Below, piece after piece: positions 13,047 to 23,242 of a stretch of 64,000 nucleotides of DNA (positions are counted from its first letter, which is position 1; each line of letters starts with the position of its first letter). Made by a program: the position numbers and the translations under genes. The DNA comes from Eutypella sp. D-1. Taxonomy: Eukaryota > Ascomycota > Sordariomycetes > Xylariales > Diatrypaceae. The notes beneath the pieces were generated by a model. That model searched no databases. It was not told the DNA's origin and saw only the letters and a program-made list of their open reading frames with translations. The stretch spans positions 1-64,000 of the forward strand of contig JAJTTP010000029.1 in NCBI GenBank assembly GCA_023313575.1, read 5' to 3'.

Positions 13047-14742
13047 TTATCTGCGCCGACGGAATCTACTGTTGAAGCCAGGACCGCCCTTAGAGCCGTT
13101 GTTCCGCAACTTCAACCTCTTGAAGTTGGTGTGCGCCAGGGCGTTCACCTTCCTGGCGGCCTTCTTAATCTTATTGCCACCATCCTCGCCCTTCTTCACG
13201 TCCTGGCCACCGCCCTTACCCTTCTTGGACGCCGCCTTCTTCTTTGCGCCGTTCCCGCCCTCGTCCTCCTCGTCCTCGAAGTCCGAGTCGGAGCCGAGAT
13301 CCAGCGGGTCGCTGTTGTCGAGCTTCGTGGCGGCGTCGAACTGCGTCTCGGGGACCGTTGCGTCTTCCTCCTCCGCGTCGCCGTTCTCGCCGTCCTCTGT
13401 TTGCGGGCGCTTCGTACGCGTCGGCCTCATATTGACGCGCCGCGTCGTGCGCTTCTGGCCCTTCTTCTTGTACACTCTAAGAGGCTGACCGTCGCGGCCC
13501 AGCTCCTCCTCAGTCGGGCTGTCGTACATGCCCTCGTCGTCGAATCCGCCGAGGAGCTGCGGCGCCTGGCTGTCCGGCTCCAGGATTTCGTCCTTGGCGG
13601 CTGCGGCGGCAGGTTTCGCGGGCTTGTCATTGTCGTTGTCGTTGTCATCTTTGTCATGGTTGGGTTCCTTGGGCTTCGGGGGAGCCGGCGGTGCAGCATT
13701 GTCATTCTCCATCTCATGCAGGGCCTCTAAGTCCTCATCGAGCTTCTCCTCCTCCAGCTTGCGCAGGCTCGCCACGACGCTGCTGAGGCTGCGGCCGAGC
13801 GGCTTGCGCGGGAGCCGCAGTGGGCGAGGCGACTTGTATGAGCCCTCGTCCTCGCCGATGGGGGGCAGGGGTGCTCTCCGTAAAAACGAGGGCGTCGAGA
13901 ATAGCTGCAGCTTGCTCACCGACATAGGCGTCTTACCGCCAGCGCCGGCGCCACTGTTGCCGTCGCGGGGCTTGAGGGGTGTCATGAAGGTGTCCAGCAT
14001 AGCGCGTTTGCTCGTAGACATGGGTGTCCTGCCGAGCTTGACGTTTTCGATCTCATCGTCGTCGTGGATGTTTCCAATAGTGGCGGACTTCTTACTAGGG
14101 GTAGCCTGTACCTGAACATGGTGTGACTGGTCCTTTAAATGCGCGTTCTCTTCCTCCTCGTCCAAAAGGTCGAATAGACCTAGGACGCGACCATCCTTTT
14201 GCGGAGTCGGACCGATAGATGTGGGCATGGGAGGACTGAACAGCTTGCGGGCAGAAGGCGTCTCGAAGGCTTCCTCCTCCCCATCTACGTCCTCTGCGTC
14301 ATATTGCCGTGGCTTTGAGGGTGTCTGAGCTGGTCTTGATCTTTTCGAGGGCGTCTCAGCCAGAGCGATGCCCTCGTCGGATCTGCGCTTTCGGGACTTG
14401 GAGGGCACCTTGTCCTTTGGAGGCAGCGGCTGTGGCTGTGGCTGTGATTTTCCAGAGAGGATATCCCTGACCTGATTGTACTGCTTATACTTCTTGGCTG
14501 TATAAGAAGAGGAAAGTTAGAGTGTGACTCGTGCAATGCACTAGACAACCTCGAAAGGTTCACAGGTGCTCATTCTGCTTACCTATTTCGGGATTGTTCT
14601 TGATGTCACCGCGACTCGGTTTAGAGCCACCATTTTGCTTAGCCCAGTCGCCTTCGAAATGCTTCAACTCAGCTCGTAATTCCTTGGCGGTGACCTCATA
14701 CTCCTTTCTTTCGTTCTCATCCATATTGTAGGAAGAGGGCAT
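13047..14742 (-). CDS. SLD2: DNA replication regulator SLD2 (DRC1)
   Basis: Sld2 is phosphorylated by S-phase CDK and then binds Dpb11/TopBP1 to help activate the CMG helicase at origins. Exons 14742-14583 and 14497-13047 (intron 14498-14582) give 536 residues. The N-terminus has the conserved Sld2 signature 'LRAELKHFEGDWAKQNGG', then 'KPSRGDIKNNPEI', joined across the intron to 'AKKYKQYNQVRDILSGK'. The middle is rich in minimal CDK sites (ETPSKR, QTPSKPR, ETPSARKLFSPP, FMTPLKPR, FSTPSFLRR). The C-terminus ends in a basic 'NFKRLKLRNNGSKGG...RFRRRR' tail typical of fungal Sld2. An alternative start is the Met at 14724. It is divergent from the RING gene at 15338. Confidence 0.93.
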
Positions 14743-15337
14743 ATAAGAAGTCGTATATCTATAACTTCTAATCCTGGGGAGGGGGGGGGGCAGTGTCGGT
14801 AGGTATTGATCAACTGAATGAAGTGACTACTTTTAAGTAGATTGGATATTTTCGTATGCAGTTTCTTCGTGTTTCTACCGGCTATCAAATTGCCAATGTA
14901 TCAGTACCATAAAGCACCATAAGGTTGTTTCCCTTGTTATTGCTTTTTCAAGGTTCCAAGGTTGTTATGTGTAAAAGGTCGAAGGAGCTCTCACTTAACT
15001 AAATACATGTAGTTGAGTACTTAACTTACTCCCTGTAAATTCCACTAAACGCGTCTTACTCAAGTATCCGCGACATTTTTATTAAATTGAGACGCGGTCC
15101 TACCTATTATGGCTACTTGAGGTTAGGTAATCGCTGTGGGGTTTAAGGCTGCCTATACCTATTTTGTATGGCACACTGACTAGCGTCATCCACCCACGGC
15201 TACAATCTAAGTTACCTGGTTACTTGGTATTCAATTAATAGGAGAGACTAATAGACTTCAACTTCAACTCCGTAACACTCAACCTTTTCCAGAATATCAA
15301 AGGCATTCAAATAACTATATGCATCCAGGTAGCATAG
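14743..15337. promoter_or_regulatory. Shared divergent promoter region, SLD2 / RING gene
   Basis: 595 bp separate the two head-to-head starts. The sequence is AT-rich with no open frame worth calling. Individual elements cannot be assigned. Confidence 0.5.
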
Positions 15338-16567
15338 ATGGATTCACATGTAGTGAATTCTACAGAAGAAGAAGAAGAGGACATCCAAGTTAAGGTTCTC
15401 CAAAACACACTGGCCGAAGTCGCTGCGTCAGAAGAGCAGAAATGTTGCGTCATCTGCCTGGATACCATCGCCGAGGTCTGCGAGGCCAGACCCTGCTGTC
15501 ACCGCCACTTCGATTACCTCTGTCTCTTGAGCTGGTTGCAGCAGCAGACCAAATGTCCTTTATGTAAGAGCGACGTGCGTGAAGTCTGGTACGACTTCCA
15601 AGACGATGGCGTTAGTGAAGATACTTCTAGAGATGATGCGCACAAAGTTTACGTCGTGCCTCAACCTAAGGAAACTTCATTGGGGCAACAGCAGCGACCA
15701 CGGCCACAAACTCAACCTTCAGGAAGAGCTGGACCCACATTCCCACCACTGGATCGTGGTCAAGCTTTCCGTCGGCGTCGTGTTGTCGGCTACCAACCAC
15801 CGCGTCCTGTCACTGAGGACGAGGCCCTCGTACGCCGCCGTCGCGTTTATCGAGAGCAACTCTACTCGCTACATGTGGGTACAAGCCTGAGGACCGGCTA
15901 CCGCGATCTGACACCACAGGTCTTCGAGTCTGATCCGGAGCTAGTATCACGTGCGCGCAAATGGTTAAGGCGGGAGCTACAGGTATTTCAGTTTCTCCGC
16001 CCCGACACCGACACCGGCACCAGCAGCGCCAGCCTTGCCACTGGCAGTTCTGGCGCTAGCAATAATGCCCCTAGCGGACCAGGCGTGGGTGACCGCCTGG
16101 CAAGGAGGCGTGCCAACAATGCCGAGTTTCTTCTCGAGTACATCGTGGCGATCCTGAAGACGGTAGATATTCGGGGTAGCCAGGGCCAGGCCGAGGAAAT
16201 GCTCAAGGACTTCCTTGGCCGCGAGAACACGCGTCTCCTACTTCACGAGCTCGCGAGCTTCCTGCGAAGCCCCTACTCCATCGAGGTCTGGGACCGTAAG
16301 GTTCAGTACCCACTCGCGTCATCGCTGCCCTCTGGGTCGAAAAGGAGAAGGGAGAGGACACGCCACTACAACCACGAAAGCGAGGGCGAGCAGGAAGAGG
16401 ACGAAGAGGGCGGCTGGCAAGAAGGGCACAGGTGGCCAAGGCGGAGGCGCTTGATGGACGAGACAAACCCGGACGAAGTCTCTTCGTCTATGATTCGGCG
16501 AGGAATGGATACTTATCGTCCTGACCACTCTCGATATTACGACAGACGGAGGCATGTAAGTCGCTAA
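15338..16567 (+). CDS. RING-finger E3 ligase with TOPORS-like C-terminal domain
   Basis: Single-exon gene, 409 residues. A RING domain lies at about 36-77: CVIC, 'PCCHRHFDYLCLLSWL', then CPLC, giving the cysteines and histidine for two zinc ions, so ubiquitin (or SUMO) ligase activity is expected. About residues 170-330 contain 'RRRRVYREQLYSLHVG', 'YRDLTPQVFESDPELVSRARKWLRRELQVF' split by short linkers, and 'LLLHELASFLRSPYSIEVWDR'. That order matches the region after the RING in animal TOPORS (flat RING, then an HEF-SFARSPF-like segment). The tail is acidic and Arg-rich, suggesting a nuclear protein. The start at 15338 is the first ATG in frame. Fungal orthologues exist but are poorly characterised, so substrates are unknown. 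Confidence 0.8.
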   Translation: MDSHVVNSTEEEEEDIQVKVLQNTLAEVAASEEQKCCVICLDTIAEVCEARPCCHRHFDYLCLLSWLQQQTKCPLCKSDVREVWYDFQDDGVSEDTSRDDAHKVYVVPQPKETSLGQQQRPRPQTQPSGRAGPTFPPLDRGQAFRRRRVVGYQPPRPVTEDEALVRRRRVYREQLYSLHVGTSLRTGYRDLTPQVFESDPELVSRARKWLRRELQVFQFLRPDTDTGTSSASLATGSSGASNNAPSGPGVGDRLARRRANNAEFLLEYIVAILKTVDIRGSQGQAEEMLKDFLGRENTRLLLHELASFLRSPYSIEVWDRKVQYPLASSLPSGSKRRRERTRHYNHESEGEQEEDEEGGWQEGHRWPRRRRLMDETNPDEVSSSMIRRGMDTYRPDHSRYYDRRRHVSR

Positions 16568-17289
16568 GGCTAGATAAAATACGAAAGCAGAGTTGAATCA
16601 AAGTTCTGCTCAACTGCAACTTTTGGAGGAAATCCCTATGCATTATGCATAAGATTGTTAAACGCCTTTGAATCTTATTTATAGTTCTGAGGACGTGAAA
16701 TACGTAACGGATGTATCCTTGATCATTTGTGCCAGATGCTAACCCAAGTCTAACGTACAAATAGGACTGTTGGAGGTGACCGATGGATAGTATGAGGACA
16801 CATAAGGTTACCATATGCCGGTGCCTCAGACTCCAAGATGCGGCATTGAGCTTAAACCCACGACAGTTCAAATATAACTCGCAAAAGCACCCAGGTTGCA
16901 TTAGAACTTACATCGCAGACTTCATCCTACGCAATAATAAACTCTGGTTAAAAAACCCCGACAGTTCCCCGTCTTCCCTCCTCGAACACTCCCCTTTAAT
17001 ACCTATCCCACTTCAGAAACTTCCCCCGAAACCTTTCCCGAAACCTTCCCCCAAATATTATTTTTCAAAGCAATCAGTTAGCAAGCCAAGCTGTGAACAT
17101 CTTGTTTCTACTCTGTCATCTCTTAGAGCACGCAGTGATCAAAACATTCGTTACTCTTCACTTCACTGAACTCGTTTGCTAACTCCCATCCGCAAACACA
17201 CAAAACAATCACAAACCCCAAAACAGCTCCTCGCTGCTCTTCAAAGTTGAAAGCCTGGGAGAAAATAAAACAATCCTTACCAGATCATC
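16568..17289. other. Intergenic region / 5' leader of the 17290 gene
   Basis: No supported gene. A short tandem of CCCGAAACCTT occurs at about 17020-17055, and the last 100 bp are CA-rich, as is usual for fungal 5' leaders. Confidence 0.45.
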
Positions 17290-19446
17290 ATGATGAACGG
17301 TCCTTACCCCCAAGTCTCCGCTCCAGGAGGAAACGGAAAGTCGTCATCTTCGCAAGGCGGGCCACCTGACCCCCTCCGCAATGGACCTCGCACCGGCACA
17401 GGCTACATGGCCGAGGTTCCCTATAAAGGCCCTGACTCGAGTGGGTACTACGGCGGGGGAACGCTACCGCCACACCCAGCGAGCCAACGTCGTGACCGTC
17501 CGCCGCCGTATTCGTTCTCCTCGAACGGTGGTAGAGCTGGTCCCAGACCCGGCCCCTCCCACCACCGTGACCTGGCGTCTAGTTCGCGAGCCAGCCACGG
17601 TTTCCTAGGCGGCATCCGCGACCGTCTACGGCAGGCGCGGGCTAACCAGCCGCCGCCTGGGTACGGCTCGCGACACTTTGACGGCCGCGGCCGCCGGCCG
17701 CAGCGTCACCGCGGCCACCACGGTGAGAAGGGACCGCTGCCCGCCGCCAAGAACGAGGGCACGTCCGTCGTCGTGGAGGGCGCCGAGTGGGGCCCTGAAG
17801 TCCAGGGCGCGCTGGCCTTCATGCGTCAGATAGAAGCTGAGGAAACCAAGGAGGCTGCTGCTACCAAGGGTAAAGCTAACAGCAAACCCCCTCACCCGCC
17901 GCCTCCACCCCTTCCACATTCTCGAGCCGGGAACCCAGCGCTCCGCCACAAGGAAAGCTTCGTGCCCTACGGCGTCAACAGTGGTAGTGCTAGCGGCGGC
18001 AGGGGTAACACCTATAATACCGCCGGCTCTTATCACCGTGACGTGCCTCCCCAGCAGCCTATGGCCAACATACCACTTCGTAGAAGTAGCATCAAGAGCC
18101 GAGATTTCCAAAGGGAGAAGCGACCCGTAGCGCCTTCACCGCCGCGGCAACCACCGCACCCATCGCCCGTGAACCCGTATTACGAGAGCGGCAATGGATC
18201 CGCGAACACGACGGCTAGCTCGATCGGGGGCGAGACCGTGTGTTCCGTCTACGGTCACGGCAACGACTCAGCAGCTACGGCGACGAGCACGTTCGGCGGC
18301 GACATCACGTCGCGCCGCAGGGCCGTCCAGTACCGCTCGGTCGGGACCCAGACGGACATGCAACATTCGGACCAATTTTACAAGCTGTCGGTCTGGCCAA
18401 GAAGTGCCGCCGCTCGCCTGGGCCTGGACGGCGGTAGCTGCGACGTCTACGACAGTAGCAGCAGCAGCCATGGCCCGCCCTCCTCTATGTTACCCATCAT
18501 GTCGCCATCTTACACCGCCGCCTACAACTCCACCGCCACAGCATCACCACCGTCCACGTCACCATCTCCACCCCCAAAGCCCCCACAATTCATATCCCGT
18601 GCCCTGGCTCGGCTGGCGGAGAAGATAGGAGGCCGTTGCGCGAGCCCGTCCGCCCCCACCGACCGCAGAACCACCGGCACATATGACGCCTCCGACAGCG
18701 ACTTGCCGTTCGAGGAGGAGCAGTTGGAGACACGTGACCAGAGCTTGGACCAAGGCAACCAACAAGATGCCGGCGAGAATAGTCAGCGGGAGGCGGCGCG
18801 CAGGTTCGAGGAAGACGTCGTCGCGGAGCTGCCGCCCGGCCATGCCGTCACCGAGGCCCTCCTGCGCCAGAATCTCGAGGTCTATGGCAGCGGCACTCTA
18901 CCATCACCCTACCCTGCTGCGGCTGATTCTCGCCCGAGCGACGCCACTACCATTTCCGCCGCAGTCGCCGCCTTCCATGCTGAAGTGGCCGCACATATCG
19001 AGGGTGAGATCGAGGGTGACGACGAGGGTTCCGTCGCAACGCCCATCACTCCCGCCGGTGCCGAGAAGAACACGGATTCTGGCGCGGACGGCTGCGTCCG
19101 TGATGGCGGTTCTGATTCTGGTGCCGATTCCGACGCTACCGCAGTCCTTGCAGACGATGGCTCTGGGACCGCGCAGGCGGAAGTAGCCGATCGCCACAGC
19201 GACGACTGTGATCTGAGTAGCGGGGATGTAGAAGTCGTCGCCCCTGGCGCCGCGGACGGCGGCGACGCATATGACGAAGCTGGAGATGACAGTGATGACT
19301 CCAGTTTCTGGTACGACGAGGATGATGATGACGAGTATGAGAACGAGAAGGAACACGGGGATCGGGATGTAGACGAGGGCTGTCCACCCCCGCATGCCGC
19401 GAGGAAGAGCCGCCTCGAGACTATCATCGAGGACGCAGAGCAGTAG
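17290..19446 (+). CDS. Large disordered Pro/Gly/Ser-rich protein with an LC8-type TQT motif
   Basis: A single open frame of 718 codons starts at ATGATG; residue 1 or 2 may be used. No globular domain is recognised. The first half is Pro/Gly/Arg-rich with 'RDRPPPYSF' and 'PPHPPPPPLPHSR'. Residues 350-356 read SVGTQTD, a good match to the TQT motif bound by dynein light chain LC8. A short, possibly helical element 'FISRALARLAEKIGG' follows near 435-455. The final 120 residues are strongly acidic with an Asp/Glu/Tyr run and a basic end 'ARKSRLETIIEDAEQ'. Long uninterrupted reading, GC-rich codon use and a CA-rich leader support a real gene. Function unknown; a scaffold or cytoskeletal adaptor is only a guess from the TQT motif. 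Confidence 0.75.
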   Translation: MMNGPYPQVSAPGGNGKSSSSQGGPPDPLRNGPRTGTGYMAEVPYKGPDSSGYYGGGTLPPHPASQRRDRPPPYSFSSNGGRAGPRPGPSHHRDLASSSRASHGFLGGIRDRLRQARANQPPPGYGSRHFDGRGRRPQRHRGHHGEKGPLPAAKNEGTSVVVEGAEWGPEVQGALAFMRQIEAEETKEAAATKGKANSKPPHPPPPPLPHSRAGNPALRHKESFVPYGVNSGSASGGRGNTYNTAGSYHRDVPPQQPMANIPLRRSSIKSRDFQREKRPVAPSPPRQPPHPSPVNPYYESGNGSANTTASSIGGETVCSVYGHGNDSAATATSTFGGDITSRRRAVQYRSVGTQTDMQHSDQFYKLSVWPRSAAARLGLDGGSCDVYDSSSSSHGPPSSMLPIMSPSYTAAYNSTATASPPSTSPSPPPKPPQFISRALARLAEKIGGRCASPSAPTDRRTTGTYDASDSDLPFEEEQLETRDQSLDQGNQQDAGENSQREAARRFEEDVVAELPPGHAVTEALLRQNLEVYGSGTLPSPYPAAADSRPSDATTISAAVAAFHAEVAAHIEGEIEGDDEGSVATPITPAGAEKNTDSGADGCVRDGGSDSGADSDATAVLADDGSGTAQAEVADRHSDDCDLSSGDVEVVAPGAADGGDAYDEAGDDSDDSSFWYDEDDDDEYENEKEHGDRDVDEGCPPPHAARKSRLETIIEDAEQ

Positions 19447-20345
19447 CGAAATATAAGCGGTAGATAAAATAGAAAACCAATAAAAAGAGAGATTCCGGGA
19501 AAAGAAGAAAAGACATAAAAAAATGGTTCGGGCACTTGCTAGTGCTATCTCAGCTGGGCGTGAAAGCGATCATGAAAAGGAAAAAAGGGGGTATAGGTGG
19601 ATGGATAAATGCATGCGTGCGTAGCGGGTGGTGGTGTTTTTGCTTTACTCCCCCCTTTTCAAGTGGGGTTGGATTTTCTGGGTCTTGTTTCTCTGCCTTT
19701 CATGTATAACATACTTTTGGGGGAACCCGTCAGCTAGGCGTGCGGTTAGTGCGTTCTCAAGCGGCAGACATCCTTTTCTTGTCTTTTCCACTAGCGAACT
19801 TGTATTATTATTAGTAATACATGAAGGCTTTTTGCTTTTAATACTTCTTCAGATGCAAGTAGAAATGTCAGATGTGCTTAGTTCCCGAGACTGTTGAGGT
19901 ACTAGCTAGGATCGACGCCTCTCTCTTCGTAGGTGGGAAAGCTCGTACACTGTACAGTATTTACCTAGGTAGCAATGGAATTTCCATCCTAGGTCATTGA
20001 TTTCACCATTGTGAGTTCTGCTTGATGAAAAATTGATCGATTAGTCTTCGCGAGCCACTTATCATACGAGAATATATGAGAAGGAAACATGATGCGGGGG
20101 CTTTCTATGAGAGTGCCTCCGCCATATAACGGGTTGATTAACTGCACTATGATAAATCATGATATGTGACTGGTATTTGGATAGATTTAGAGCAACTAGC
20201 TGGAGTAATATCCTAACGGTACATCCTGAACATGGTATCTAGCAAGAACGCCGCCCTTCCTATCCGCAGGCAGAGAGAAGCCCGTCGACTATAGCATACT
20301 TTTACATGGCCACCCATATCACGCCGCTGTCATATTGTTGATTTC
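19447..20345. other. Intergenic region between convergent genes
   Basis: The 17290 gene and the minus-strand 20346 gene both end here. Short hydrophobic frames such as 19628-19897 lack homology-like features. Nothing else seen. Confidence 0.5.
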
Positions 20346-20810
20346 TTACGCCTTTGCTCCAGTGACAGGACACACGGCGTCCGCGTTATGCTGGACCTGG
20401 GGATGGGTGATGACCTTGTCCTTGTGATGGCCGACCTTGGCCTTAGTGACGGGGCAAGCGTCGGCGTCATCGAGGCCGACGGTGGCGGGGTGGTCGGGAG
20501 GTAGGACGGTGGTGACGGGGCCGACGACGGGGCACACCTTGTCATCCATCTCGCGGCTCTTAGGCTCACCAACGACGGCCTTCAGGGCCGGGCAAGCCTG
20601 GGCATCAGAGGACCTTACGGACTGCGTGGTCGGAGCGGAGGGAGCGACGGCGCTCGCCACGGACGGGTGCTTGGATAGGTTGTGGTGATGCTCGGTCGTC
20701 GCTCCCACCACGGGGCACTTCTGGCCCGGCTGGCTCAGGTCCACGTCCGGATGAGAAGGCGGGAGGGTGTGGTTGGTAGTGCCAACAACAGGGCAGACTT
20801 GAGCGGCCAT
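20346..20810 (-). CDS. Small protein with six Cys-Pro motifs (CPVVG/CPVTK repeats)
   Basis: Single exon, 154 residues, starting MAAQVCPVVG. All six cysteines are followed by proline: C6, C32, C73, C93, C119 and C147, mostly as CPVVG, CPVTK or CPVTG. Between them are His-rich links ('TEHHHNLSKHP', 'KVGHHKDKV') and 'LPPSHP/LPPDHP'. So it is a loose repeat of about 26-28 residues: CP(V)(V/T)(G/K), then LPP.HP. No signal peptide or membrane helix is visible. CP followed by a hydrophobic residue is the core of heme-regulatory motifs, and His can supply the second ligand; heme or metal binding is therefore an inference. Similar CPVVG proteins occur in other Pezizomycotina as uncharacterised genes, as far as I recall. 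Confidence 0.75.
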   Translation of the reverse strand: MAAQVCPVVGTTNHTLPPSHPDVDLSQPGQKCPVVGATTEHHHNLSKHPSVASAVAPSAPTTQSVRSSDAQACPALKAVVGEPKSREMDDKVCPVVGPVTTVLPPDHPATVGLDDADACPVTKAKVGHHKDKVITHPQVQHNADAVCPVTGAKA

Positions 20811-22207
20811 GGTTATAGATAAGATGTGTGTGTATGTGTGTGGTCGTTAAGATTGCTGTTATTGATGGTTTTGATAGGTTTTAGGCCTCTTAGACGAGTT
20901 TGAATGATGATTCTTGTCGTAATCTGATGAAACGTTCGACTTTTTCAAGGTGGTGTGATATATCAAAGGAATGAAGTTCGCCGATTTGATTGAAAACGAA
21001 AAGACACAAAGGAAACACTCAAGAATCGCCTACTCTAATGAGTCTAATCTGCCTAAAAGCCTAAAGTTTGTGTTATGCATCTAAACCAAACGTTTGTACA
21101 TTCTTCGTGCCATCCATCCTCCTGGGCGGGCTGCCACTGCCACTACTAGGACATCAACTCTTTCCAATAAGCCCATCATCGTCTGCTCTTTCCCATTACT
21201 CGAGCCGCATCCTGGTACTTCCCTGCGCCTAGCAGCTTCCCCTTCGATACACAGCTAGAGCTCCTTGGGTCTGGACCCGCCTACGTCATGCTTAGACGAA
21301 TCAGGAAGGGAGCTGAGGGGCCTGGGCTGATTGGATTTGATTCATCTCGATGTCTATTGGTCTTTAATTTCAGAGGTGGGGCTTTAAGTGCCTAACGGAT
21401 TAACCTCCGTCTCTATTACTAGGTCTTGGCATTCCTACCTAGCTCTATTATATAACATCTACGTACCACTACCACCAACTTGCGAACCACTACCACCATC
21501 ACTACCACCACATTCTTTTAATTCCATGGCTCTTGATAGGGTAGAAAGGCAGTATACATTGTAATAACTATCCACACCAGCATGCAATACCCCCCAGAGA
21601 AAGGACAGCTTCAAGAGCCTACCCAGTTGTCAGGAAGTTAAGTACTGGATACATGCATATCTGCGATGGCTCGATGCATGCGCGTCAGGGCGGGACAAAC
21701 TTGTCTGTGACTATTGTAAGGCTGCATGTGCGCCACAAACTGCACGATGACTCCGTCAACCGTCAGTACCCATACAGAACACTGACGGGTAGGCCAAGCG
21801 GGGATGCAACGTAGGGAGTACTGATAGGTGCACAAATACATGTCATAAGGTATGCACGTTGTCACTGTATCTACCAACCAGGTAAAGGTATTTACTTACT
21901 TAGGTACCTACTAGTAGTTTCTACCTTAGGTGTGGTAGTTTCAAATATATGGAGGTATCGAATAGGAGTTGACGCTCATATAAGCGTTAATACCTGGGGC
22001 ATAGGCAGGCTGTAGCAGATCCTGACCAGGCAGCAGGTCACAGCTTGCACTGCTCTATAACACTTACACTTGATGCTCTTTTTCAACAACCGATCAAGTC
22101 CTTATAACAACATACCGCAAAGAAAAAGAAAGGAAAACGAAAAGAAAAAATCTCTAGACTAAGCTCCCATAGAACGGAGAGAAAGCGACAAAACGGCATA
22201 AGTAACG
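20811..22207. other. Intergenic region with divergent promoters
   Basis: It holds the upstream regions of the 20346 (minus) and 22208 (plus) genes. A CACCACTACCACCA-type repeat lies near 21465-21512. No coding sequence supported. Confidence 0.5.
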
Positions 22208-22754
22208 ATGGAGTTATCTCCGGCGTTTTACTTATTTATCTTCCTGCCTCTGTTCGCCACACCGGCGACCGCCGTGTACCGCTATATGGGGTGCTTCCAG
22301 GAGCCGGCGGGGACATACGGCATACTACATCAACAGCCTGCCACGACGTTCCAGAGCGTCGGGCTCTGCAAGAACCGGTGCGGCTCAGCCGACTGGCCCG
22401 TCGCCGCTCTCACCAATGGCACCGAATGCTTCTGCGCCACCGCCATGCCGCCCTGGAGCCAGCAAGCATACGCGGGCGGTTTATGCGACTCCCCGTGTCC
22501 CGGGTACCCCAGGGAATACTGTAGGTGATGCCCTCTCTTTCCCGACAGTTTCACTGTTCTGATAATTAATTGATTTGCATGCAGGCGGCGGCAAAGGTTT
22601 CTACTCCGTCTACTTGGACCAACAGTACGAATCCCGAGAGGACCGTGTGCCGGGGCAGCCGGGCCAACCGACTGCTGAGCCAGTGGCGACCCGCGTGGCG
22701 ATCTCCGACGCACGTGCGTTCGGGGCCTTGCCACACGGCGGTTCTGGGCTCTAA
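22208..22754 (+). CDS. Secreted WSC-domain protein, short form
   Basis: WSC domains are Cys-rich carbohydrate-binding modules of fungal wall sensors and secreted enzymes. A signal peptide (MELSPAFYLFIFLPLFATPATA) precedes 'YRYMGCFQEPAG', and the domain continues with 'LCKNRCGSADWPVAAL', 'GTECFCATAMPP', 'CDSPCPGYPREYC'. Using the GTAGGT donor at 22521 and acceptor before 22585 continues the domain as 'CGGGKGFYSVY', its usual end. The alternative donor at 22525 breaks it. The protein (160 residues) then runs only about 45 residues to a TAA at 22752, with no Ser/Thr stalk or membrane helix, so it appears to be soluble and secreted. Either a short family member or a 3'-truncated gene. Confidence 0.75.
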
Positions 22755-23242
22755 GCCGAACAAGCTGCAGCCTTCAGCAACTCGGATACGAACATCTCAT
22801 GCCTGGATTGGAGGTGCCGAGGAAGGATGGTGCACTTCAGTTGTCGCGGGCGGCATGGACTTCGTCGTTGGTATTAGTCTGCCAGTTGAAGTGAATGGAC
22901 TCAATGTGCGAGCCGCCCAGACTGTTACGGAGCTGTGCGAAAGCGAGCATGGATATTTCTCGGCGCAAATAAGCAGATACTGTTGCTAGGAAGGAATGCA
23001 TTACGTCTCATGCGTAGCTAAGAGGAGCCCACCCATTTTAAGCAGTGATCGATCTGTCTCAGTGACTCTATTCAGAAAAGCAGGGAGGCGGTAAACATTA
23101 ATCCAATTCTAATTCCCGATTCTGCCACGGCCCTATCTAGCATTAGATTGAAAAGAAAAAAGCAGGCCTACAGTGGCATCGGGTTGACGGATGAAATGCA
23201 TCTCGCTGATAACCCCCTTCCTTCAACCCCTGCGCGTATCCT
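22755..23242. other. Short intergenic region between convergent genes
   Basis: It carries the 3' ends of the WSC gene and the RNase gene. An open frame overlaps the WSC second exon and extends to 22989 in a different frame; it has no domain and is treated as spurious. Confidence 0.5.

Noticed and set aside
13131..14115. Long plus-strand frames opposite SLD2
   Set aside because: They are reverse-strand shadows of a GC-rich, Lys/Glu/Asp-coding exon; no domain or splice logic.
17626..19535. Long minus-strand and other-frame ORFs over the disordered-protein gene
   Set aside because: Shadows caused by biased codon use in Pro/Gly/Asp-rich coding sequence.
22570..22989. Open frame overlapping the WSC second exon
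   Set aside because: It is in a different frame from the WSC domain, has no domain, and cannot be joined in phase from exon 1.
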